From contig DATAUF010000175.1 in the NCBI GenBank assembly GCA_036268405.1, forward strand, positions 1-17,583: 17,583 nt of DNA, given 5' to 3'. Shown here one piece after another: positions 7,686-13,635 of this stretch. Source of the stretch: DASZTV01 sp036268405. GTDB lineage: Bacteria > Actinomycetota > Actinomycetes > JAFAQI01. A model generated the notes under the pieces. That model saw nothing but the letters and a program-made list of their open reading frames with translations. It searched no databases and was not told where the DNA came from. The translations under genes and the position numbers were made by a program. The first letter of the stretch is position 1; the number at the start of each line of letters is the position of its first letter.

Positions 7686-7924
7686 TCACGGTCCTGCGAG
7701 ACGAGCAAGCTCCGCATCTCGTCGAGATCGGAGGCCCACGCCTCGTCGGGACGGTAGTGCCGAAGCAACGCTTTGACAGCGGCTCCTGAGGTACCGGTCG
7801 CCGGCTCGACGCGCGCGATCACACGACCACCACGGGTGATGAAGAACGTCTCGCCGTCCTTCTCCACGGCGGTCAGCAGCGCGGAGAACCCGCGCGCCGC
7901 CTCGGTCGCTGTCACGGCCTTCAC
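7673..7924 (-). CDS. Phd/YefM-type antitoxin partner of VapC
   Basis: An 83-residue protein from a GTG start. The N-terminal MKAVTATEAARGFSALL pattern and the FFITRGGRVIARVEP strand segment (about 27-41) are those of the Phd/YefM DNA-binding fold. The acidic C-terminus (about 58-83, with Trp and Asp-rich segments) is the expected toxin-neutralising tail. Members of this family bind their own promoter and are co-translated with the toxin. The direct repeats at 7928-7942 over the promoter are candidate binding sites. Confidence 0.88.
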   Translation of the reverse strand: MKAVTATEAARGFSALLTAVEKDGETFFITRGGRVIARVEPATGTSGAAVKALLRHYRPDEAWASDLDEMRSLLVSQDREWPD

Positions 7925-7927
7925 GCG

Positions 7928-7942
7928 ATCAGATTATCAGAT
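7928..7942 (-). promoter_or_regulatory. Toxin-antitoxin promoter with direct repeats
   Basis: The plus strand carries ATCAGAT twice, separated by one base (7928-7934 and 7936-7942). The minus-strand -10 TAATCT (7931-7936) lies inside this repeat, six bases before the GTG at 7924, again a leaderless arrangement. The overlap suggests autorepression by the antitoxin or the toxin-antitoxin complex. Confidence 0.4.
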
Positions 7943-7993
7943 CCAAGCCCGACAAAGCCGGCGCGGGCCGAGTCGGGAATGACCGCACGGCGC

Positions 7994-8614
7994 CTACGCC
8001 CTCCAGTATCCGAGCAACTCGTCGGTTGTTACGACTGTGGCGAGCAAGGACAGCGTGTTGTCGAGGACCGCGTCGGCGTAGGACTTCGGTACGCCGCACA
8101 CCGCGTCACGCACCAACACCACCTGGTAGCCGAGGTTGATCGCATCCATCACGAGGTTGGTGATGGCGACGTTGACCGATACGCCGAGGACGACCAGCGT
8201 CGTCGCGCCGAGGTTGCGCAGCACCGGGTCGAGATCGGTGCCGGCCATGGGGTTGAGCCCGTGGATCCGCGACAGGATCAGATCGCTGTCGACGACGCCG
8301 AACTCCTCGATCACCTCGGTCGCCGGCGTGCCGAACAGGTTCTTCACCGGAGACTTCAGCAGCGCGCTGAACAGTCGCGCGTTGCTGTTCGAGCCCCGGT
8401 CGTCGGATCGCCGTCCCGCGACGCAGTGCACGACGTTGACTCCTGCCTCGCGCGCCGCCGCACACACCCGGGCTCCGTTCGGGATCACGGTGGCGGCAGC
8501 CGCGGCCGCCAGCTCTGGGAGCAGCGAAACGCTGCCGATGACGCTGTTCTGGCACTCGCTCGTCACCACCGCGGTGTGGGCGGGAGCGACGAGGGCCGCG
8601 ACGTCGATCGGCAT
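7994..8614 (-). CDS. Isochorismatase-fold protein lacking the usual catalytic triad
   Basis: A 206-residue protein with the isochorismatase-like fold: opening strand AVVTSECQNSVIG (15-27), the middle NGARVCAAAREAGVNVVHC region (46-64), VLGVSVNVAITNLVMDAINLGYQVVLVRDAV (142-172) and a final DELLGYWRA. Cysteine hydrolases of this family use Asp-Lys-Cys. Here the Asp position is Glu20 (SECQN), the Lys position appears to be Arg116 (LSRIHG) and the Cys position is Ala150 (NVAIT). A classical nucleophilic cysteine mechanism is therefore not possible. The protein may bind or isomerise a substrate or serve another role. It is the third gene of the ALDH-ADH operon, 17 bp after the alcohol dehydrogenase stop, so it probably handles an intermediate of the same pathway. 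Confidence 0.8.
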   Translation of the reverse strand: MPIDVAALVAPAHTAVVTSECQNSVIGSVSLLPELAAAAAATVIPNGARVCAAAREAGVNVVHCVAGRRSDDRGSNSNARLFSALLKSPVKNLFGTPATEVIEEFGVVDSDLILSRIHGLNPMAGTDLDPVLRNLGATTLVVLGVSVNVAITNLVMDAINLGYQVVLVRDAVCGVPKSYADAVLDNTLSLLATVVTTDELLGYWRA

Positions 8615-8631
8615 CCGGACTACCGAGTCGG

Positions 8632-9687
8632 CTAGGCGATCTCGAGGACGCCGCGCGCGGCGAGCTCGCCGGCCTCCATCGCATGTACGGCCTTGTCGAT
8701 GTCACCGAGCGGATACCGCGCAGAGACCAGCTCGTCGAGCTTGAGCCGGCCCTGCTGGTACAGCTCGACATATCGGCGGATGTCGCGCTGCGGCTGCGAG
8801 GAGCCGTAGCGACAGCCGAGGATTCCCTTGTCGAGATACATCGATGACACATTGAACGACGCCTCGTCAGCGAAGCCTGGTACGCCGAGCATCACGGCCG
8901 TGCCGCCCCAGTCGAGCGACTCGATCGCGGCGCGGATCAGCTTCACGTGACCGACGCACTCGAAGGCAAAGTCGACGCCGTTGGCAGCCACGTCCTTAAC
9001 GGCCTCGACACTGTCGAGGAAATGCGTCGCGCCGAACGTCATCGCGATCTCGCGCTTGAGCGGGTTGGTGTCGACCGCGATGATCGTCGCGGCACCAGCG
9101 AGTGCGGCACCCTGGATGACATTGAGGCCGATCCCGCCGACGCCGATGACAAGGACGCTCGCACCCTCCGGCACCCGGGCACGCTGCAGCACGGCGCCGA
9201 TGCCCGTCAGCACCCCGCAACCGACGAGTGACGCCGCCGCGAGCGGCACATCCTTCGGGATCGGCACCGCCTGGTTGGCCTTCACGACCGTGCGCTCCGA
9301 GAAGACCGACGCGTTCGCAAAGGCGTACGCGGGCTCGCCCTTCCACGTGAACGGCTGCGGCCGGGCCCCGAACGTCGAGCGACACATCGTCGGCTTGCCC
9401 GCGTCGCAGAACTGGCACGCGCCGCAGTTGCCAAGCGTCGACAGGACGACGTGGTCACCCTCCTTGACTGTGGTGACCTCGGAGCCGACGGCCTCGACCA
9501 CCCCGGCGCCCTCGTGCCCGAGGACCACCGGTGTCGGGAACGGGATCGTGCCGTTGATGACAGACAGGTCGCTGTGGCACAGCCCCGCGGCGGAGATCCG
9601 GACCGCAACCTCGCCCGGCCCCGGGTCCTTCACCGACAGATCGTCGACGACCTGGTAGTCCTTGCCGTCGTACACGACGCCGCGCAT
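8632..9687 (-). CDS. Zinc-dependent medium-chain alcohol dehydrogenase
   Basis: A 351-residue MDR enzyme converting an alcohol to an aldehyde or ketone with NAD(H). Catalytic zinc ligands are Cys37 (GLCHSD), His59 with Glu60 (GHEGAG) and Cys157 (VGCGVLTG). Structural zinc is held by Cys88, Cys91, Cys94 and Cys102 (GNCGACQFCDAGKPTMC). The Rossmann motif GVGGIG is at 182-187, and Asp206 at the end of the next strand favours NAD over NADP. The pattern is that of class I/III-like dehydrogenases. The ATG at 9687 follows an AGAGGGAG by a few bases; an in-frame ATG 18 bp further upstream would leave that site inside the gene. It lies 44 bp downstream of the aldehyde dehydrogenase gene and is co-directional, so the pair can perform consecutive oxidation to the acid. 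Confidence 0.92.
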   Translation of the reverse strand: MRGVVYDGKDYQVVDDLSVKDPGPGEVAVRISAAGLCHSDLSVINGTIPFPTPVVLGHEGAGVVEAVGSEVTTVKEGDHVVLSTLGNCGACQFCDAGKPTMCRSTFGARPQPFTWKGEPAYAFANASVFSERTVVKANQAVPIPKDVPLAAASLVGCGVLTGIGAVLQRARVPEGASVLVIGVGGIGLNVIQGAALAGAATIIAVDTNPLKREIAMTFGATHFLDSVEAVKDVAANGVDFAFECVGHVKLIRAAIESLDWGGTAVMLGVPGFADEASFNVSSMYLDKGILGCRYGSSQPQRDIRRYVELYQQGRLKLDELVSARYPLGDIDKAVHAMEAGELAARGVLEIA

Positions 9688-9731
9688 GGTGCTCCCTCTT
9701 GTCATGGGCAGAGTGCTAGCGGTGTGAAAAC

Positions 9732-11192
9732 TCAGCCTGGCCAGACGATCGCTTGCATCTCGCTGTAGGCGTGCAGGCCGAAGGACCCGCGGTCCCGCCC
9801 GACACCACTCTGCTTGAAGCCGCCGAACGGCGCCTCCATCTGCTGGGTGACGGTGTTGAGGTCGACGGTGCCGGACTGCAGCTGCCGGGCGACCCGGTAG
9901 CCGCGAGAGATGTCTCCGGTCCAGACGTAGTTGATCAGCCCGTAGTCGGAGTCGTTCGCAAGCGCGATCGCCTCCTCCTCGGTGTCGAACGGTACGACGG
10001 CAACGACGGGTCCGAAGATCTCTTCTCGAACGATGGTCATGTCGTTGCGGCAGTCTGCGAACAGCGTCGGGGCGACGTAGAAGCCCTTGCCCATGTCCGG
10101 ACGCTCGCCACCAGCCAGCAGCGTCGCGCCCTCGGCCTTGCCCTTGGCGACGAACGCCTCCACCCGGTCGCGCTGCACTGCGGAGATGACCGGACCAACG
10201 ACAGTGTCCGGCGCCGTCGGGTCGCCGATCTTCAGCGCCGTTGCATACGCCTTCAGCCCCTCGACCACCTGGTCGTAGACGGCACGCTGCGCGTAGACCC
10301 GGGTAGGCGCCGTGCAGATCTGGCCGGAGTAGAAGGAGAACGTCGTCCCGATCGCGCCGATCGCGGCTGGCAGGTTGGCGTCGTCGAACACGATCGCCGC
10401 ACCCTTGCCGCCCAGCTCCATCAGCACGCGCTTCATTGCGCCTCCGGCGCTCGCGCCGATCGCGCGCCCGACCTGCGTGCTGCCGGTGAAGCTCACCATG
10501 TCGACGTCGGGTGAGTCGACGCTCGCCTCGCCCACCTCGATCGCCTGGCCCGAGATGAGGTTGACGACGCCCGCGGGGACACCTGCCTCCTCGAGCGCCT
10601 CGGTCATCAGCACGACCGACAGCGGGTCCTGCGGCGCCGGCTTCACCACGAGCGTGTTGCCCATGGCCAGCGCGGGCGCGATCTTGCCCGACGGGTTGGC
10701 CCACGGGTTGTTGTACGACGTGATGCAGGTGACAACGCCGACCGGCTGGCGGATCACCAGCGCTCCGGTCAACCCGCCCTTGGAAAGCGGAGTGCTCTCG
10801 CTGACCGTGGGTGGCAACGGAACCTGGTTGGACTCGAGCGCACCCTGCGCGTAGCGGCGGAACCGCTGCATCGCGACGTTGATCTGGAGGGCCTTGACGG
10901 TCACGGACGTCGCGCCGGTCTCCGCCTGCGCGATCTCGGCGTACTCATCGGCGTGCTTGCCGATCACATCCATGACGCGGTTGAGGATCTCCGCGCGCTC
11001 CTCCGGCTTGGTCGCCGACCAAGCGGGCAGTGCCGCCTTCGCCGCGGCGGCCGCCGCGTAGACCTGCTCCCGGCTCGCCTCCGGCGCCTTCCCGACGACC
11101 TCTTCGGTCGCCGGGTTGATCACGTCGTAATAGCCGTTGTCCGGCTCGACCCACTCGCCGCCGATGTAGAGACGGTACGCACGCTCGCTCAC
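9732..11192 (-). CDS. NAD(P)-dependent aldehyde dehydrogenase
   Basis: A 486-residue enzyme of normal family length, oxidising an aldehyde to a carboxylate. Asn in SYNNPW (about 161-162), Lys184 (VVKPAPQ), the cofactor loop FTGST (235-239), Glu259 (MELGGKG), nucleophile Cys293 (SGQICTAPTR) and EEIFGPVV near 385-393 are all present, so it should be active. It is the first gene of a leftward operon with the alcohol dehydrogenase and the isochorismatase-fold protein. The GTG start at 11192 follows TAGCCT by seven bases without a ribosome binding site, so the mRNA is probably leaderless. The perfect palindrome at 11204-11224 overlaps that promoter. It resembles the benzaldehyde/betaine-aldehyde group; the substrate cannot be told. 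Confidence 0.93.
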   Translation of the reverse strand: MSERAYRLYIGGEWVEPDNGYYDVINPATEEVVGKAPEASREQVYAAAAAAKAALPAWSATKPEERAEILNRVMDVIGKHADEYAEIAQAETGATSVTVKALQINVAMQRFRRYAQGALESNQVPLPPTVSESTPLSKGGLTGALVIRQPVGVVTCITSYNNPWANPSGKIAPALAMGNTLVVKPAPQDPLSVVLMTEALEEAGVPAGVVNLISGQAIEVGEASVDSPDVDMVSFTGSTQVGRAIGASAGGAMKRVLMELGGKGAAIVFDDANLPAAIGAIGTTFSFYSGQICTAPTRVYAQRAVYDQVVEGLKAYATALKIGDPTAPDTVVGPVISAVQRDRVEAFVAKGKAEGATLLAGGERPDMGKGFYVAPTLFADCRNDMTIVREEIFGPVVAVVPFDTEEEAIALANDSDYGLINYVWTGDISRGYRVARQLQSGTVDLNTVTQQMEAPFGGFKQSGVGRDRGSFGLHAYSEMQAIVWPG

Positions 11193-11199
11193 GCTTGCG

Positions 11200-11205
11200 A
11201 GGCTA
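11200..11205 (-). promoter_or_regulatory. Leaderless -10 hexamer of the ALDH operon
   Basis: The minus strand reads TAGCCT, seven bases before the GTG at 11192. The hexamer shares its first two bases with the outer arm of the palindrome and directly abuts the 17-bp core. Confidence 0.5.
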
Positions 11206-11224
11206 TCTGACGGGTCGTCAGATA
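11204..11224. promoter_or_regulatory. Operator-like perfect inverted repeat, site B
   Basis: The core TCTGACGGGTCGTCAGA spans 11206-11222. Here symmetry extends two more bases on each side, giving 9-bp arms around a GGT centre, the best copy in the window. It lies between the divergent ALDH and SHOCT-protein genes and abuts the ALDH -10, so a bound repressor would block transcription initiation. Size and symmetry are typical of a TetR-family operator. Confidence 0.78.
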
Positions 11225-11248
11225 TGGGCGGGCGGTCCGACTCCGACG

Positions 11249-11254
11249 TACGAT
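11249..11254 (+). promoter_or_regulatory. Leaderless -10 hexamer of the SHOCT protein gene
   Basis: TACGAT lies six bases before the ATG at 11261, with no ribosome binding site. Palindrome B ends 24 bp upstream of it, near the -35 region, so this gene may share the regulation. Confidence 0.45.
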
Positions 11255-11260
11255 CCGCGG

Positions 11261-11842
11261 ATGCAGCGCAGGGGGCTGTCCGCCGTGCTACTCGCCGCCT
11301 TCATGTGGGGTGGCATGACGGCCGCTGCGGCCGCGTCAACGCAGGCGGCCTCGCCTGGCCCCGCCCTCACCCCGCCGCCACAGTGCTTCGTCGTCAAGGA
11401 CGGGGCACTGCCGACGTGCGAGCAGGCGCCGAACGGAACCTGGACGGTCACGTATCCGACCGGTGGCGGCAACCTCGATTCAGGGACCGGGGGCGGCGAG
11501 CGCCACACCGTCGAGATCATCGTCGTCATCGTGGCGATTGCGGGTATCGGGGTGATCGTGTGGCGCACCTGGCTACGCCCCGACACCGCGGGGGGCGGCG
11601 GCAGCCGCCGCCAGGCATCGCTCGGCGCTGCAAGAGCCGCGCCTGGTGACGCCGGACTCAACGTCTCCTACGCGGCGCCACCCATCGTTCAGCAACCACC
11701 ACCGGCCGCTGCACCGGTCCCACCGACCGCCGAGGGGTCTGCGGCACAGCGCCTTGCCGAGCTCAACGCCCTTCGCAACAGTGGTGGGATCACCCCGGCG
11801 GACTACGAGGCGCGGCGCCAGTCGATCCTCGGCGAGATCTAG
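11261..11842 (+). CDS. Membrane-anchored protein with C-terminal SHOCT domain
   Basis: A 193-residue protein. Residues 1-26 form a signal peptide or first membrane anchor (LSAVLLAAFMWGG, then an Ala-rich stretch). Residues 27-83 are a Pro/Gly/Thr-rich external region with Cys42 and Cys53, which could form a disulphide. A clear transmembrane helix spans about 84-103 (IIVVIVAIAGIGVIV), followed by WRTWLR, a basic cytoplasmic border. Residues 104-160 are low-complexity Gly/Ala/Pro. The last 33 residues, RLAELNALRNSGGITPADYEARRQSIL, match the SHOCT pattern, a short domain usually at the ends of membrane or secreted proteins and often thought to mediate oligomerisation. The ATG at 11261 was chosen for the leaderless promoter and the signal peptide. 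It is divergent from the ALDH operon and converges on the SDR gene. Role unknown. Confidence 0.75.
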   Translation: MQRRGLSAVLLAAFMWGGMTAAAAASTQAASPGPALTPPPQCFVVKDGALPTCEQAPNGTWTVTYPTGGGNLDSGTGGGERHTVEIIVVIVAIAGIGVIVWRTWLRPDTAGGGGSRRQASLGAARAAPGDAGLNVSYAAPPIVQQPPPAAAPVPPTAEGSAAQRLAELNALRNSGGITPADYEARRQSILGEI

Positions 11843-11846
11843 CGCG

Positions 11847-11863
11847 GCACCCGTCACGGGTGC
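11847..11863. terminator. Candidate bidirectional terminator hairpin
   Basis: A perfect 7-bp stem, GCACCCG-TCA-CGGGTGC, lies between the convergent SHOCT-protein and SDR genes. The three-base loop is exactly the stop codon of the SDR on the minus strand. There is no T-tract, which is common in high-GC actinobacteria. Confidence 0.5.
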
Positions 11864-12627
11864 TGGCTGCTGGCTGAGATGACCTCGCCGGTGAGGTACG
11901 ACGCGTAGTCGCTGGCGAGAAAAACGATGATGTTGGCGATCTCCCACGGCTCCGCCGCCCGACCGAACGCCTCACGCGCAGTCAGTTCTGCGAGGAGCTC
12001 GTCCGAAGTCACCTTTGCGAGGTTCTCGTGCATGGCGAGCGAGGGCGCGACCGCGTTGACGCGCACGCCAAAAGCCGCTGCCTCGACTGCCGCCGTCCGC
12101 GTGAGCGCCATGACACCGGCCTTGGCCGCGGCGTAGTGGGCCTGCCCGACCTGCGCCCGCCAGCCGATCACCGACGCGTTGTTGACGATCGCGCCGCCGC
12201 GCGCGCCGAGTCTCATGCGACGCAGCGCCTCACGGGTGCAACGCATCGTGCCGTTGAGGGTGACGTCCAGCACCTTCGACCATTGCTCGTCCGTCATCTC
12301 CGCGAGCTCCGCAGTGCCACCGAGACCCGCGTTGTTGACCAACACGTCAAGCGGGCCGACGGCGTCGAACATCCGCTGCACGTCTTCCTCGAGCGTGACA
12401 TCGCACGCGACGGCCACGGGCTCGCTGCCCATCACCTCGGAAAGTCGCTCTGCGGACTCCGCGAGCCGGCGTTCGTGACGGTCGCTGATCGCCACCGTCG
12501 CGCCCTCTTCCGCGCAGCGCTTGGCCGTGGCGAAGCCGATCCCGGTGCCTGCGGCCGCGGTCACGAGGACGCGCTTGCCCGCGAGCAGACCGTGCCCATC
12601 GGGGTACGGCGGAGGACCTGCTGTCAT
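11854..12627 (-). CDS. Short-chain dehydrogenase/reductase, IpdF-like
   Basis: A 257-residue classical SDR. The cofactor motif is VTAAAGTGIG (22-31), the NNAG motif is at 98-101, and the catalytic residues are Ser152 with Tyr165 and Lys169 (HYAAAK). The N-terminal GHGLLAGK, the unusual TAAAGTGIG loop, SDRHERRL, NNASVIGWRAQ, GRAAEPWEIA and the closing SYLTGEVIS...QHP strongly resemble mycobacterial IpdF (Rv3559c), a reductase of steroid C/D-ring degradation; this is recognition from memory, not a search. Its ATG overlaps the stop of the upstream SDR by ATGA, so the two are translationally coupled. In mycobacteria ipdF sits beside fadE30, and a FadE30-like gene lies 5 kb away here behind the same operator type. 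A related but different substrate is possible. Confidence 0.88.
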   Translation of the reverse strand: MTAGPPPYPDGHGLLAGKRVLVTAAAGTGIGFATAKRCAEEGATVAISDRHERRLAESAERLSEVMGSEPVAVACDVTLEEDVQRMFDAVGPLDVLVNNAGLGGTAELAEMTDEQWSKVLDVTLNGTMRCTREALRRMRLGARGGAIVNNASVIGWRAQVGQAHYAAAKAGVMALTRTAAVEAAAFGVRVNAVAPSLAMHENLAKVTSDELLAELTAREAFGRAAEPWEIANIIVFLASDYASYLTGEVISASSQHP

Positions 12628-13532
12628 TCGGTGCCTGCGGCCTCGGCGGCGCGCTTCTTCATCATGTCCATGTAGTCGAGCATCGGCAGCCGGTCGGTGC
12701 CCACCTCGGCAGGGATCCGCTCGGCGAGCTCTTGCGGCGTCCAGCGGCCGTCCTTGGAGATCTCCTTGGTCTCGCGGGGCTGGCTCCACAGCGCGATCCG
12801 CCCGCCGACGACGGTGTAGGTCTGCCCGGTGATCTCGCGCGCGGCGTCGGAGAGCAGATAGACGACCATCGGAGCGACGTCCTCGGGATCGCCGGTCTCC
12901 GCCGTACCGCCGGGAACGTTGGCCTGCATCCGGGTGCTCGCAACGGGAGCGATCGCGTTAGCGTTGATGTTGTACTTCGAAAGGCCGAGAGCGGCGCTGC
13001 GCATCAGCGCGACGATGCCTCCCTTCGCGGCGGCGTAGTTGGGCTGCGAGACGCTCCCCCACATCCCGACGCCAGAGGCGAATGCGACCAGCGAGCCGCC
13101 GCCTTCCTGCTTGCGCATCACTGCCGAGGCGGCGCGGAACACCGTGAACGTGCCCTTGAGGTGGGTGTCGATGACGCCGTCCCACTCCTCCTCGGACATG
13201 TTGAACAGCATCCGCTCGCGCAGGATGCCGGCGACCGTCACAACGCCGTCGAGCTGCCCCCACCTGTCGACCGCGGCAGCGACCAGCCGCTCACCGGCCG
13301 CCATCGTCGAGATGTCATCGGCAAGGGCGATTGCCTCGCCGCCCGCTGCCTCGATCTCGGCGACAACCGCGCCGGCGACCTCGCTCGAAGGCTCGGCACC
13401 GTCGATGCTCACGCCGAAGTCGTTGACGACGACCTTGGCCCCTTCCGCGGCGCACAGCAGCGCGACCGCGCGGCCGATCCCCCGGCCCGCACCGGTGACC
13501 GCAATGACCTTGTCCTGGAGCATCCCTGCCAT
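12624..13532 (-). CDS. Short-chain dehydrogenase, HSD17B4/MFE-2-like
   Basis: A 302-residue SDR that would oxidise or reduce a hydroxyacyl-CoA or steroid hydroxyl with NAD(H). The cofactor motif is TGAGRGIG (13-20). VVVNDFG (35-40) supplies an acidic residue typical of NAD use. The NNAG motif is varied to TVAGIL (99-104), and the catalytic residues are Tyr166 and Lys170 (NYAAAK) with Ser153 as probable serine. AGILRERMLFNMSEEEWD and IAPVASTRM are typical of the dehydrogenase domain of HSD17B4/multifunctional enzyme type 2. A 60-residue C-terminal extension (TVVGGRIALWSQPRE onward) is seen in the actinobacterial members. The start ATG at 13532 lies seven bases after a TAATGT -10, so the mRNA is probably leaderless. 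It is the first gene of the two-SDR operon, with operator site C directly upstream. Confidence 0.9.
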   Translation of the reverse strand: MAGMLQDKVIAVTGAGRGIGRAVALLCAAEGAKVVVNDFGVSIDGAEPSSEVAGAVVAEIEAAGGEAIALADDISTMAAGERLVAAAVDRWGQLDGVVTVAGILRERMLFNMSEEEWDGVIDTHLKGTFTVFRAASAVMRKQEGGGSLVAFASGVGMWGSVSQPNYAAAKGGIVALMRSAALGLSKYNINANAIAPVASTRMQANVPGGTAETGDPEDVAPMVVYLLSDAAREITGQTYTVVGGRIALWSQPRETKEISKDGRWTPQELAERIPAEVGTDRLPMLDYMDMMKKRAAEAAGTE

Positions 13533-13539
13533 GCGCAGG

Positions 13540-13545
13540 ACATTA
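13540..13545 (-). promoter_or_regulatory. Leaderless -10 hexamer of the SDR operon
   Basis: The minus strand reads TAATGT, seven bases before the ATG at 13532. Palindrome core C begins at the very next base, the same geometry as in the ALDH promoter. Confidence 0.52.
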
Positions 13546-13562
13546 TCTGACGGGTCGTCAGA
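13546..13562. promoter_or_regulatory. Operator-like inverted repeat, site C
   Basis: TCTGACGGGTCGTCAGA, identical to sites B and D. It adjoins the -10 of the SDR operon. Its centre is 56 bp from that of site D in the same divergent region, so each promoter has its own copy. Confidence 0.76.
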
Positions 13563-13601
13563 CCCGTCTCCGATGTTGGGTGGAGGGCGGGGCGGAGGAC
13601 G

Positions 13602-13618
13602 TCTGACGGGTCGTCAGA
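13602..13618. promoter_or_regulatory. Operator-like inverted repeat, site D
   Basis: A third identical copy, TCTGACGGGTCGTCAGA, ending five bases upstream of the -10 of the TIM-barrel gene. A bound regulator would cover the space between -35 and -10. Confidence 0.76.
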
Positions 13619-13623
13619 TCCCG

Positions 13624-13629
13624 TACGGT
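13624..13629 (+). promoter_or_regulatory. Leaderless -10 hexamer of the TIM-barrel/oxidoreductase operon
   Basis: TACGGT lies six bases before the ATG at 13636. It is the same hexamer and spacing as at the acyl-CoA dehydrogenase promoter. Confidence 0.48.
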
Positions 13630-13635
13630 GGTGCA

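Noticed and set aside
9688..10704. A long extension of the alcohol dehydrogenase frame into the ALDH gene
   Set aside because: The added part is an out-of-frame, Arg/Gly-rich shadow of the ALDH coding sequence; a normal ADH start exists at 9687.
13039..13635. Upstream extension of the TIM-barrel gene
   Set aside because: It runs antisense through the SDR gene and across both operators; the family N-terminus begins at 13636.
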